From Corallincola platygyrae (GTDB lineage Bacteria; Pseudomonadota; Gammaproteobacteria; Enterobacterales; Neiellaceae), in NCBI RefSeq assembly GCF_039544265.1, contig NZ_BAABLI010000014.1, positions 124,001 through 188,000 on the forward strand: DNA of 64,000 nt. The letters run 5' to 3'. Numbering within the stretch: position 1 is the first letter of the stretch; every line of letters begins with the position of its first letter. Below are positions 8,123 to 16,271 of this stretch, one piece after another. The position numbers and the translations under genes were made by a program. A model generated the notes under the pieces. The model did no database searches. It saw nothing but the letters and a program-made list of their open reading frames with translations, and was not told the origin of the DNA.

Positions 8123-8778
8123 TAAAGTCAAAACTAGTGGTGCTGTCGCTATGCTGTCTTCTACCGATGCAGCAGGCCTTGGGAGAAAGCTTCGAATCGG
8201 TCACCATGGAATACAAGCCTTTCTATCAGCGTTTAAAAGTGCTCTATAAAGGCAATTATGCAGATAGCGATGTGGGTTTCTATTTTTATAAGGTCAATGC
8301 CAAAGATCAGCCTTGTGATATTACAGGTGGGCGAATCTTTAATAAAAACTATGAGTTACCTCTTGTATATACAGCTAAGGGCCGTTTGTATATTCCCTAT
8401 GAGAAACAGCTCTATTCTGATAAAGCGTTCGTTACCGTTGAATCCGAATCAGCCTGTGAATTAAGCATTTCACTTGAGCTAAAGCGCCCGCAAACTGATT
8501 ATCGCAGTCAGGATCTAAAGAACAAAGCGGAACAACTGTATGCATTGATGCGCGACTTTGCTGGTGTCGGAAGTATTTTATTGCCAAACCAGCAGGGGAT
8601 TACTGTAGATTTTGAGGTGCCTTCGAGTGTTTCATATTTGAGCGCTAGTGGCGCTGAAATTGAACAAGGTGAGGTGTCTGAACAGCAACTCATTAGTCTC
8701 AAGCAACTAAGCGAGATGGGTAGTTTGCACTTTTCTTCTCAACCATCAAGAATTTCATTGTGGTTAGCAACAAAGTAG
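8119..8778 (+). CDS. DUF2987-type exported protein
   Basis: 219 residues with an N-terminal signal peptide (cleavage probably after MQQALG, about residue 22). The mature part begins SFESVTMEYKPFYQRLK and has the two conserved-looking cysteines in QPCDITGG and SACELS. The pattern fits DUF2987, a periplasmic family of unknown function. Coupling to the upstream glucosaminidase by ATGA overlap suggests a cell-wall role, which is inference only. A terminator follows at once. Confidence 0.7.
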   Translation: MIKSKLVVLSLCCLLPMQQALGESFESVTMEYKPFYQRLKVLYKGNYADSDVGFYFYKVNAKDQPCDITGGRIFNKNYELPLVYTAKGRLYIPYEKQLYSDKAFVTVESESACELSISLELKRPQTDYRSQDLKNKAEQLYALMRDFAGVGSILLPNQQGITVDFEVPSSVSYLSASGAEIEQGEVSEQQLISLKQLSEMGSLHFSSQPSRISLWLATK

Positions 8779-8802
8779 AAAGGCACCAGTAGGCGCCTTT
8801 TT
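8779..8802 (+). terminator. Intrinsic terminator after the DUF2987 gene
   Basis: Stem AAAGGCACC/GGCGCCTTT (8779-8787 and 8792-8800, one mismatch) with an AGTA loop and a T-run, starting at the base after the stop codon. On the minus strand it lies just after the ttcA stop, with a weaker U-tract. Confidence 0.75.
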
Positions 8803-8821
8803 ACTGACTGCCCTGTCTGTA

Positions 8822-9727
8822 CTATCTGACTTCTACAACGTCCAATGTTTGCACTGGCTGGAACTCCGGCGACGTCATCGATGTGTCTTCAAAAGACTCT
8901 CGGTCAAATGCCGTATCGCCATTTTCGACAGGCGTGCCGGTGGCTTTTATCGTTGCAAAGTCGAACAGTGATGGGTCGGCGAGATGGGAGGGGACCACAT
9001 TCTGCATAGCTCGGAACATGGTTTCTATGCGGCCAGGAAATCGTTTGTCCCACTCATTAAGCATGGCTTTTACCTGTTTACGCTGCAGGTTCTCTTGAGA
9101 ACCACATAGGTTACATGGAATGATGGGAAACTGTTTCTGTTCTGCAAAAGGAATGATGTCCTTTTCTCGACAGTATGCAAGCGGGCGAATAACCACATGT
9201 TCACCGTTATCGCTAACCAATTTTGGCGGCATCGATTTTAGTTTCCCACCAAAGAACATGTTCAAAAACAGTGTCTCCAGAATGTCATCTCTGTGATGCC
9301 CAAGTGCAATCTTGGTAATACCAAGTTCTTTCGCTGTCCGGTAAAGCACACCCCGTCTTAATCGGCTGCAGAGCGAGCAGGTGGTTTTACCTTCCGGCAC
9401 TTTGTCTTTCACAATACTGTAGGTATCTTCTTCGACGATCTTGTATTCGATATCAAGCGAGTCAAGATAAGCGGGTAAAACATCCTCGGGGAAACCTGGT
9501 TGCTTTTGGTCCAGGTTTACCGCGACCAAATCGAAGTGGATGGGTGCACTCTTTTGCAGAGAGCCTAAGATCTCCAGCATGGTGTAGCTGTCTTTACCGC
9601 CGGATAAGCACACCATCACACGATCACCATCTTCAATCATATTGAAGTCGGCTATCGCGCGACCAACGGCATTACGTAACCGCTTTTGAAGCTTGTTGGC
9701 GTTGTATTGTGCTTTTGGGGTTGCCAT
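8822..9727 (-). CDS. ttcA: tRNA 2-thiocytidine(32) synthetase TtcA
   Basis: ATP- and iron-sulfur-dependent enzyme that thiolates cytidine 32 in tRNA. It has 301 residues. The PP-loop SGGKDS is at residues 42-47, followed by two CxxC motifs, Cys117/Cys120 (CSLC) and Cys205/Cys208 (CNLC), that hold the cluster. The C-terminal 40 residues are a variable acidic tail. A TATAAT box (9760-9765 on the minus strand) with TTATCA 17 bp upstream is a good promoter, and a 24-base inverted repeat overlaps the -35. Confidence 0.96.
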   Translation of the reverse strand: MATPKAQYNANKLQKRLRNAVGRAIADFNMIEDGDRVMVCLSGGKDSYTMLEILGSLQKSAPIHFDLVAVNLDQKQPGFPEDVLPAYLDSLDIEYKIVEEDTYSIVKDKVPEGKTTCSLCSRLRRGVLYRTAKELGITKIALGHHRDDILETLFLNMFFGGKLKSMPPKLVSDNGEHVVIRPLAYCREKDIIPFAEQKQFPIIPCNLCGSQENLQRKQVKAMLNEWDKRFPGRIETMFRAMQNVVPSHLADPSLFDFATIKATGTPVENGDTAFDRESFEDTSMTSPEFQPVQTLDVVEVR

Positions 9728-9759
9728 CTGAATTGTTCCACATCACTTTGAGGGCGCGT

Positions 9760-9813
9760 ATTATACGGCTAGGAACACGACTTGATAAGGCCTATTTAGT
9801 AAGGCCTTATCAA
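9760..9813 (-). promoter_or_regulatory. Predicted ttcA promoter with overlapping 12-bp-arm inverted repeat
   Basis: On the minus strand TTATCA (9783-9788) and TATAAT (9760-9765) are separated by 17 bp, upstream of ttcA. A perfect inverted repeat, TTGATAAGGCCT/AGGCCTTATCAA (9782-9793 and 9802-9813, 8-bp centre), covers the -35. It could be an operator. It could also be a hairpin ending the gene at 9841-10386, but no T-run follows it on the minus strand. Confidence 0.6.
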
Positions 9814-9840
9814 ACCAAATTGAGATGGGAACAAATGCTG

Positions 9841-10386
9841 TTAGCGGTGGGCACCAGCAAAACGACGGGCGAACTTAAACGGCGCAACCGTCATGCGTTT
9901 TAAACTCAGAGATGATGTTACGGCAGGTTGTTCTACCTGAGGGCACACCTTTTGCGGATAAACCTTTATAAAAAAGCGATAAAGCTGCAACAGTTCAACC
10001 AGCTGCATGTCGCTATATTCCATTGAGTATTCACCGAAGATAATGGCGTCGTTGGAAGCGATTAAGGACTGGCTGGGGAAGGGCGTTGTTTCATTCGAAT
10101 CATATTTCCCAAACCATTCGGAAAACACTTGTTTCATCGATGCTGAGTCAGGAATATGTTTTAACCAGTCTTGGATAGCCTGCTCACTAACGCAGGTGAC
10201 TTGAACCCCCTCTAAGAACTTTCTCGGCTGGCCTTCATAAATAGTCGCATACAGTCCCATGGGGAGGTGGGTTTTGATACAGGCCTCTTCTGGTTGGTCA
10301 GAGACCCACTCTTTAATACTTTCTATAAACGCGCTTTTTGTTTCTTTTAGTTGATCAAGCAGCGCTTCGCCTTCTTCGATTCTCAT
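9841..10386 (-). CDS. Hypothetical protein
   Basis: 181 residues from the ATG at 10386, which has AAGGA 8 nt upstream; a longer in-frame start at 10512 would run through the upstream dyad and is unlikely. No signal peptide or membrane segment. The N-terminus is a charged helix (IEEGEALLDQLKETKS), the middle holds an aromatic stretch (MQLVELLQLYRFFIKVY), and the tail is basic (FKFARRFAGAHR). I do not recognise the family. It lies between ttcA and uspE on the same strand. Confidence 0.7.
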   Translation of the reverse strand: MRIEEGEALLDQLKETKSAFIESIKEWVSDQPEEACIKTHLPMGLYATIYEGQPRKFLEGVQVTCVSEQAIQDWLKHIPDSASMKQVFSEWFGKYDSNETTPFPSQSLIASNDAIIFGEYSMEYSDMQLVELLQLYRFFIKVYPQKVCPQVEQPAVTSSLSLKRMTVAPFKFARRFAGAHR

Positions 10387-10398
10387 TGCTATCGTCCT

Positions 10399-10432
10399 TT
10401 GCAAGGTTTCACACAGGTGTGAATAATTGCAA
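10399..10432. promoter_or_regulatory. 34-bp compound dyad upstream of the hypothetical gene
   Basis: Two nested, exactly centred inverted repeats: outer arms TTGCAA/TTGCAA (10399-10404 and 10427-10432) and inner arms TTCACAC/GTGTGAA (10408-10414 and 10417-10423), with equal 3-bp gaps on both sides. The ribosome site of the gene at 10386 begins one base below the outer arm. It could act as an operator or as an RNA hairpin that hides the ribosome site. Confidence 0.6.
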
Positions 10433-10486
10433 TCACCCCTTTTAGTAATTATGTGTAGGGTGTGCTGCTGCGTCAGGATTGCCGAC

Positions 10487-11419
10487 TTATTCAAGTTGTA
10501 TAGGTGATACAAATCCTTCTGGTTTTAGGGCCAAAACATCACAGTTAAGGCTATCGATAATATGTTCCGCTGTGTTGCCGATAAGGGCAGCGGAAAGTCC
10601 GGTTCGTCCAACAGAACCCAGGATAACTAACTCTGCATCAAGCTCTTCAGCCAGGCGGGGAATAACGTCTTCAGGCAAACCTTCTTTGACGTGGCAATTT
10701 GCGGTACAAACGCCATGTTTTTCCGCTTCCCTATGCAACTCTTTGACATGATGGTCGCATACTGCCTGGTTATATGACTTAGGATCAAACTCTGGAATTT
10801 CGATGGCGATATTTACAGGAGTACCGGGGTAGGTATTGACCAAATGGACGTCGGCCTTCAGCAGGCCCGCCATATCGTTGGCTTCAGTAATGATCTGTTC
10901 GTTCAGGGATATATGTGCTTCCTCTTCGCTTCCTGAATTCACTGCCGCAAGAATATTGCCATTGGCAGGCCAGGCGTGTTGCTTAACGAGAAGCACGGGC
11001 ACAGGGGATTTACGCATCAAGTGCCAGTCAGTAGGGGTGAAAATGACGGATTTCAGCTTGTCGTGTTCGTGGGTCGCTTTGATAATAATGTCGTGGCCAT
11101 CTTTGAGCACTTCTTCAATAACTGATTCAAAGGGGCGGTTATGCCATACGACTTTAACCTGAATGGTTAACGACTTATCGCTGTACGCCTCAACTAGTTC
11201 AGACAACCACTCTTCTCTTTGTGCAATAACACCACTTCGCATCGCTTCACGCTCTTCACCCGAAAGCATAGTGGTCATTTCATAAGAGAAATCGTAAATA
11301 GCTAGGAAGACCTTCAGGCTTGCACCGGTCTTTACGGCGAGTTCAACAGCTCGGTTAAGCGCGGGCTGTTCATTTCGTGTGGGATCAACCACAACAAGAA
11401 TTGATGTGAAGTTGGCCAT
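10487..11419 (-). CDS. uspE: Tandem universal stress protein UspE
   Basis: 310 residues made of two Usp domains. The first contains the family-typical IYDFSYEMTTML and VVWHNRPFE stretches, the second NIAIEIPEFDP and GSVGRTGLSAALIGNTAEHI. It aligns along its length with E. coli UspE (316 residues), a stress protein linked to motility, aggregation and DNA-damage survival. The glycine loop ends GN rather than GS/T, as in UspE. GGAGG lies 5 nt before the ATG. It sits immediately downstream of fnr, the same neighbourhood as in E. coli. Confidence 0.93.
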   Translation of the reverse strand: MANFTSILVVVDPTRNEQPALNRAVELAVKTGASLKVFLAIYDFSYEMTTMLSGEEREAMRSGVIAQREEWLSELVEAYSDKSLTIQVKVVWHNRPFESVIEEVLKDGHDIIIKATHEHDKLKSVIFTPTDWHLMRKSPVPVLLVKQHAWPANGNILAAVNSGSEEEAHISLNEQIITEANDMAGLLKADVHLVNTYPGTPVNIAIEIPEFDPKSYNQAVCDHHVKELHREAEKHGVCTANCHVKEGLPEDVIPRLAEELDAELVILGSVGRTGLSAALIGNTAEHIIDSLNCDVLALKPEGFVSPIQLE

Positions 11420-11523
11420 ACATCCTCCAAACCCTAAAAGAGTAGAACAGAGCTAAGGATAGAACACTGGGCTCGTAGTTAAATGTAGGACTTTTAGAGA
11501 GAAAGTGATAGGGGGGAGGGTTG

Positions 11524-11552
11524 CGCTGGATCAACCATTAGAAGATCCAGCG
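11524..11552 (-). other. Hairpin downstream of fnr
   Basis: A 9-bp perfect stem, CGCTGGATC/GATCCAGCG (11524-11532 and 11544-11552), with an 11-nt loop, 10 bp after the fnr stop. The minus-strand sequence after it is C-rich with no T-run, so it is not a classical terminator. It may protect the fnr 3' end or mark a processing site before uspE. Confidence 0.5.
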
Positions 11553-11562
11553 ACTTAGATGT

Positions 11563-12318
11563 TTATTCGTTTGACGCACCCGCCAATTCAGTGAGCTGAT
11601 CGTCGTCAAGTACCGTGATGTACTTGCCTTTTACTTCTATCATTCCGCTCTTCTGGAAACGACCAAGTAAGCGTGAAATAGTCTCAACCGTAAGACCAAG
11701 GTAGTTACCAATATCGCCTCGGGTCATGCTTAGGCGGAACTCTTTAGGAGAGAAACCACGCTCACCAAAACGGCGGCTAAGGCTGTAGATAAAAGCACCC
11801 AAACGTTCTTCTGCGCTTTTCTTGCTCAACAGCACGATCATTTCCTGGTCACCAACAATTTCGTTGCTCATCAGTCGCATTACCTGGTGACGCAGCTTTG
11901 GCATTGAGCCGGATAGATCATCCAAGGTTTCGAAGGGAATTTCACAGACCATGGCGGTTTCTAGTGCTTGTGCGAAGCTCTGATGCTGACCCGTGTTGAT
12001 TGCATCAAAGCCAACGATATCACCGGCAAGGTGGAAAGCAGTGATTTGCTCTTCGCCTTGTTCAGTGATGGTATAGCTCTTAACTGTGCCCGAACGAATG
12101 GCATAAAGCGCTTTTAGTTCGTCACCGGCCTGGAAAAGCTCATCGCCTTTGTGGATTGGCTTTTTACGTTCAATGATCTCGTCAAGCTTGTCGAGTTCAT
12201 TTTCATTTAGCGTAAAGGGTATGCAGAGCTGACTGATACTACAGTTTTGACAATGAATCGCACACGCGCCGTTCATAACTCGTGAGCCTGCTGCTCCACT
12301 GGCTTTATCGTATCCCAT
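11563..12318 (-). CDS. fnr: Oxygen-sensing transcriptional regulator Fnr/Anr
   Basis: CRP-family regulator that is active as a dimer with [4Fe-4S] clusters when oxygen is low. It has 251 residues. Cluster ligands are Cys23, Cys26, Cys32 (C-x2-C-x5-C) and Cys125. The recognition helix VETISRLLGR (211-220) carries the Glu-Ser-Arg triad that reads TTGAT half-sites. The cyclic-nucleotide-like domain spans about 55-150. It is flanked by uspE and the cbb3 oxidase genes, likely targets. A near-consensus FNR box 14 bp upstream of its ATG suggests it represses itself. Confidence 0.96.
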   Translation of the reverse strand: MGYDKASGAAGSRVMNGACAIHCQNCSISQLCIPFTLNENELDKLDEIIERKKPIHKGDELFQAGDELKALYAIRSGTVKSYTITEQGEEQITAFHLAGDIVGFDAINTGQHQSFAQALETAMVCEIPFETLDDLSGSMPKLRHQVMRLMSNEIVGDQEMIVLLSKKSAEERLGAFIYSLSRRFGERGFSPKEFRLSMTRGDIGNYLGLTVETISRLLGRFQKSGMIEVKGKYITVLDDDQLTELAGASNE

Positions 12319-12331
12319 ACTTTACCTAAAA

Positions 12332-12345
12332 TTGATCTCAGTTAA
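12332..12345 (-). promoter_or_regulatory. FNR/ANR box in front of fnr
   Basis: On the minus strand TTAACTGAGATCAA matches the FNR consensus TTGAT-N4-ATCAA at 8 of 10 positions, with one perfect half-site. It is centred about 20 bp upstream of the fnr start codon, where binding would block transcription. Confidence 0.6.
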
Positions 12346-12371
12346 TTAATGATACACTCAATTTCACATGT

Positions 12372-13052
12372 TTAGAACCAAGTGCTGCGATCAAGCGCGG
12401 ATAAGAGTGTAAACAACCCCAAAGCGATCACAAATCCTCCCGCGAGGTTACGAAACCCTCGATTACTTAATAGTTTTGCAACACGGTTTCCCAACATGCC
12501 TAGGGACAACATAGATGGAAGCGTACCCAGTCCGAAACAAAACATAACGGCTGCGCCGTGCCATGCCGCTTCTGCAGATAAATTCCAGGTCAACGTGCTG
12601 TAGACAAGCCCGCACGGTAGCCATCCCCAAACGAGGCCGTAACAGAATGCAGTGGGAATCGTACGGATAGGCAAAAAAGCTTTTGCTAGACGCTGAAGAC
12701 GTTTCCAAATTCCTGCACCTGCGCGCTCGATGTAGGTTAGGCCACGGTACCAGCCTGTAATGTATAACCCAGCTAAAATCACCATGACACCGGCAAGTAT
12801 CTGGGTTGTCACTATCCAGTGCTTCGCTTCGGCTAGTTGCGTTAGAGCAGATGCCGTGAGTGCGACCAGAAAACCTGCCACAGCGTAACTGAAAACTCTG
12901 CCGGCAGATAAGGCCAGGGCCTTTAAAAAAGTTCGTTCGTTTGAGCCGGATAGAAGTGCCGCGGAGAGACCGCCACACATGCCCGCGCAATGTCCACTGC
13001 TAAGAAGACCAACTGAAAATGCTGCGCCAAGTTGATATAGCAGTGGCTCCAC
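12372..13052 (-). CDS. SafE/UreH-like membrane protein of the cbb3 assembly cluster
   Basis: 226 residues, about six membrane segments, of the sulfite-exporter/DsbD-like SafE superfamily. The first segment carries SSGHCAGMCGG (residues 19-29), whose two cysteines and histidine suggest metal or thiol handling. Genes of this type follow ccoS in Pseudomonas and relatives, so a part in copper delivery or maturation of the oxidase is a reasonable guess. It starts with GTG sharing one base with the ccoS stop (TAGTG). In Pseudomonas hemN lies between this gene and anr; here it is absent. Confidence 0.82.
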   Translation of the reverse strand: MEPLLYQLGAAFSVGLLSSGHCAGMCGGLSAALLSGSNERTFLKALALSAGRVFSYAVAGFLVALTASALTQLAEAKHWIVTTQILAGVMVILAGLYITGWYRGLTYIERAGAGIWKRLQRLAKAFLPIRTIPTAFCYGLVWGWLPCGLVYSTLTWNLSAEAAWHGAAVMFCFGLGTLPSMLSLGMLGNRVAKLLSNRGFRNLAGGFVIALGLFTLLSALDRSTWF

Positions 13053-13216
13053 TATTGTTTGTCCCTTTTTGACGGCTCATCTTCATCAAACAGAATGTCG
13101 CTGCCGTGACGTTCAAGATCTTCAAATTGGTTGCTCTTGACTGCCCAGACAAAAATGCCAATGGCGATAAAGACAAAAACGATGGCAATGGGGATCAAGA
13201 TATAAAGTATGCTCAT
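13052..13216 (-). CDS. ccoS: cbb3 oxidase maturation protein CcoS
   Basis: A 54-residue protein: one membrane helix at the N-terminus (ILIPIAIVFVFIAIGIFVWAV) followed by NQFEDLERHGSDILFDED, the conserved CcoS tail. CcoS is needed to insert haem and copper into the catalytic subunit. Its ATG overlaps the ccoI stop (ATGA), and its TAG shares a base with the GTG of the next gene. The gene is short and easily overlooked, but the sequence is unmistakable. Confidence 0.93.
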   Translation of the reverse strand: MSILYILIPIAIVFVFIAIGIFVWAVKSNQFEDLERHGSDILFDEDEPSKRDKQ

Positions 13217-15618
13217 TTGGTTTTTAATAACCTCATCGAGTTACTTACCACGAGTAGGCTGCTCAGGCTCATGCCAAGCGCAGCAAAGTAGGGCGCTATA
13301 TAGCCGCTAACTGCTAACGGGATGATAAACAGGTTGTATGCCAGCGCCCAGCCCAAGTTTTGTTTGGTAATACTTGCGGTGCGTTTAGCCAGTTCCAATG
13401 CAGCCAGCAACACGCTGAGCTTGTTGCTGGGCAGCACGGTATCTGCACTCACTTTTGCTAAATCCGTACCGCTGCCCATCGCAACGGAGCAATCTGCTGC
13501 CGCTAGTAGAGGCGCATCATTGATGCCATCACCAAGCGCGATACATTTATGACCTTTAGCCTGTAACGATTTGAGATGAGACAGTTTGTCCTCTGGAAGC
13601 TGGCCACCGTGATAGTTATCGCGTTTTAGTCCTGCAGACAAAAGCGTAAGGTAGTGGCTCTCAGAATCATCACCGGTGAGCACGGTGGCCTGAATATCAA
13701 GTTTTTTGAACTTGCCTAATAAAGACGACACATCGCTTCTTAGCGCGTCACCTACATCAAAACTCGCAATGGCTATTGTGTCATTAGCGAGCACTGCATT
13801 CGAGCCGTAATAAAGATCTGAAGATTTGATACCCAAGTCATCTAACCACTTCTGACGGCCCAGGTACCAGCGTTGTCCATCAATAACCGCACTCACGCCT
13901 TGGCCGACAATTGTCTGATGGTCGGTCGCTGGCAATATTGGTTGCTCTTTACAATATCTAGAAATTGCTTTTGCGATAGGGTGATGCTGGCCCGCTTCTA
14001 ATGAATGCGCTATCTGTTTAGCACGTTCAATATCATCCCGTCGGTAACACCTGAATTCCGTTACCTGCTGTTTGCCATGAGTTAGCGTGCCGGTTTTATC
14101 GAAAACAACGTGAGTTGTTTTTGCTAAGGCCTCCAGCACATGGCCACGACGAATCATTAACCCTAACTGGCTCAAATTTGCGTAGGCACAAGTAATTGCG
14201 GTGGGTGTGGCTAGGCTTAAAGCGCAGGGACAAGTCGCCACCAAAACAGAAAGCGTGATCCAAAAAGCTTCGTTGGCATCAATTGACAACCAAGTTGTAT
14301 AGGTCAGGGCTGCAATAATCAGCAGGACTGGAATAAACCAGCGAGCAATCTTGTCCGCGATAATCGCGACTTTAGGTTTTTGATCTAGAGCAGCAGCTTG
14401 CAGCCTTACTATATCGCTGAGTACGGAATGATTTCTATCCCTCAACACTTCTGCTACAACCACTTGTTCGCGGTTGACAGTGCCGGCGTAAATTACTCCA
14501 TCCAACCTTTTAGAGACAGGATAGCTTTCCCCAGTAAGCATTGATTCATCAAATCGGCTTTCACCTTCAATGACTTTCGCGTCTGCAGGTACCGTATCTC
14601 CTGGCACAATCCGGATCTTATCGTTCGCTTTTAATGATGATGCGGCGACCAGTTCAATACTTCCGACATTTGAGACTAAGTTGGCTTTTGCTGGCAAAAG
14701 TTTTAGCAAGTTGCTGCCAATCTCGCTGGCTCTGCGACGGGCACGCATCTCCAGGAAGCGTCCAAGCAGTAAAAAGAAAGCGAACATGGAGACAGACTCA
14801 AAATACACTTCACCAGTGCCGGTAAGGGTGGCGTAGGCAGAGCTTGAATAAGCCAAAAGCAAAGCGATGGACACAGGAAGGTCCATATTCAGATGTTTAG
14901 CGCGAAGCCCGATAATGGCGTTACGGTAAAAAGGTAAGGATGAATACAGGATAACAGGCGTGGCCATAATCATGCTGGTCCAACGGAGCAGATCGCGGAA
15001 CTCTTCATCCAAATCGCTGAACACGCCAAAATAGAGACCGACGGCGAACATCATTACCTGCATCGTCGCCAAACCCGCAATGCCCAAACGGATCAGGTAT
15101 TTCTGAAATTGCTTTTTATAATCCGCTTCTTCAACACCGGGTTGAAATGGGACGGCTTTGTAGCCAATGGTTTGGATGTGAGTCAGGATGTCAGAAAGTG
15201 GTAGAGCATCAGGTTGCCATTGCAGCACCAAACGGTGTGTTGTGGTATTGACTGTGACGCGGACGACACCCTCCAGCGCGCCTAACTGATGTTCAATTAA
15301 CCATGCGCAAGCCGCGCAACGTATTCCTTCAACGGTTAAAACGGCCTCATGGTAGGTTTCATGCTCGGCGACAAACTCTTGCTGTACTTCAGGCAGGTCG
15401 TAAGCGAGCAGCTCGTTCAGTTGTTCTTTTGTGGGTGGCTCAATTTTGTCACTTTGCTCGGTGCGATAACGATAAAAGTTGGATAGCCCTGCATCTACAA
15501 TACTTTGTGCAACGGCTTCGCAACCGGCACAGCACATGGCGCGCGACTGACCATCAATCATTACCTTACGGTTTTCGTGTGCCGGGATTTCTTCGCCACA
15601 GTGATAACAGTTACCCAC
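13213..15618 (-). CDS. ccoI: Copper-translocating P1B-type ATPase CcoI (FixI)
   Basis: Exports copper across the inner membrane for assembly of the binuclear centre of cbb3 oxidase. It has 801 residues: an N-terminal cysteine-rich zone (CYHC 4-7, CCAGC 29-33), an HMA domain with CAAC at 101-104, eight membrane helices with CPC at 463-465, phosphorylated Asp507 in DKTGTLTHG, HHPIAKA, and the GDGIND hinge. The GTG start has AGGAAG 8 nt upstream. It lies between ccoH and ccoS, the standard order. Confidence 0.96.
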   Translation of the reverse strand: MGNCYHCGEEIPAHENRKVMIDGQSRAMCCAGCEAVAQSIVDAGLSNFYRYRTEQSDKIEPPTKEQLNELLAYDLPEVQQEFVAEHETYHEAVLTVEGIRCAACAWLIEHQLGALEGVVRVTVNTTTHRLVLQWQPDALPLSDILTHIQTIGYKAVPFQPGVEEADYKKQFQKYLIRLGIAGLATMQVMMFAVGLYFGVFSDLDEEFRDLLRWTSMIMATPVILYSSLPFYRNAIIGLRAKHLNMDLPVSIALLLAYSSSAYATLTGTGEVYFESVSMFAFFLLLGRFLEMRARRRASEIGSNLLKLLPAKANLVSNVGSIELVAASSLKANDKIRIVPGDTVPADAKVIEGESRFDESMLTGESYPVSKRLDGVIYAGTVNREQVVVAEVLRDRNHSVLSDIVRLQAAALDQKPKVAIIADKIARWFIPVLLIIAALTYTTWLSIDANEAFWITLSVLVATCPCALSLATPTAITCAYANLSQLGLMIRRGHVLEALAKTTHVVFDKTGTLTHGKQQVTEFRCYRRDDIERAKQIAHSLEAGQHHPIAKAISRYCKEQPILPATDHQTIVGQGVSAVIDGQRWYLGRQKWLDDLGIKSSDLYYGSNAVLANDTIAIASFDVGDALRSDVSSLLGKFKKLDIQATVLTGDDSESHYLTLLSAGLKRDNYHGGQLPEDKLSHLKSLQAKGHKCIALGDGINDAPLLAAADCSVAMGSGTDLAKVSADTVLPSNKLSVLLAALELAKRTASITKQNLGWALAYNLFIIPLAVSGYIAPYFAALGMSLSSLLVVSNSMRLLKTK

Positions 15619-15645
15619 GCGCGGTGCTTCCTAATTCAAGAGGTT

Positions 15646-16137
15646 TTAAGGTGCGAGAGTCAACTTTGTTTGATTTGGGTAATCGAGATAATTCTGGAGT
15701 CGCCAGTCATCCGTCAGTGACTCTATCGTCAGGCGCCACTTGCCACTGAATGAACTAGGCAGGTCCGCCTTGTAATTACCTTGAGCATCAGATGTAAGGG
15801 TAAGGTGATAGTCTCTTTCGCTTAATGTAGGGTGATATAGATGCAGCTTTAGTGCGCCAAATTGCTGAGGTTTGGTACCTTGATGAGTGACCAATAACTG
15901 AACACCGCCGTTATTGTCGGAAAACGCAGCCTCTAACACGATACCAAGCTCTGCAGCACGCTTCTCTCGCGCAAGCTCAAGATTAATTGCCTTACCTTTT
16001 TTATAGTAATCATCGATCACCATATCGGGTGCGTTGCTACTGGCAATGTATAAGTTGGTAAAGCTGACAATTACCGCTGTGCCGGGTAAAGCGATGAGGA
16101 ACCAGGGCCAAAATTGTTTATACCAGGGAGACTGCAT
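15646..16137 (-). CDS. ccoH: cbb3 oxidase assembly protein CcoH (FixH)
   Basis: 163 residues with one N-terminal membrane helix (FLIALPGTAVIVSFTNLYIA) and a periplasmic beta domain. MVIDDYYKKGKAIN is the family signature. CcoH helps assemble the cbb3 complex. It follows the ccoNOQP terminator, so ccoH-I-S may have a separate or read-through promoter. ccoG, which usually precedes ccoH, is absent from this site. Confidence 0.93.
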   Translation of the reverse strand: MQSPWYKQFWPWFLIALPGTAVIVSFTNLYIASSNAPDMVIDDYYKKGKAINLELAREKRAAELGIVLEAAFSDNNGGVQLLVTHQGTKPQQFGALKLHLYHPTLSERDYHLTLTSDAQGNYKADLPSSFSGKWRLTIESLTDDWRLQNYLDYPNQTKLTLAP

Positions 16138-16223
16138 GGGAATACTCTTTTAGTTAGGCGGCCTCATTATACTGACGAATAGCGCTAACAAAACCTGTAC
16201 ATGGTTAGAATTAGTGACAGGCA

Positions 16224-16250
16224 TAAAAAAAGCCGCTTTTAAGCGGCTTT
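16224..16250 (-). terminator. Intrinsic terminator after ccoP
   Basis: Stem AAGCCGCTT/AAGCGGCTT (16230-16238 and 16241-16249) with a long T-run on the minus strand (A-run from 16224). It separates ccoNOQP from ccoHIS. Confidence 0.88.
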
Positions 16251-16271
16251 TTCTCAAGCAGGTTAACTGAA

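Noticed and set aside
12463..12990. A 175-codon open frame inside the SafE-like gene on the same strand
   Set aside because: It overlaps a clear six-helix membrane protein in another frame and has a low-complexity composition rich in Arg, Ser and Cys.
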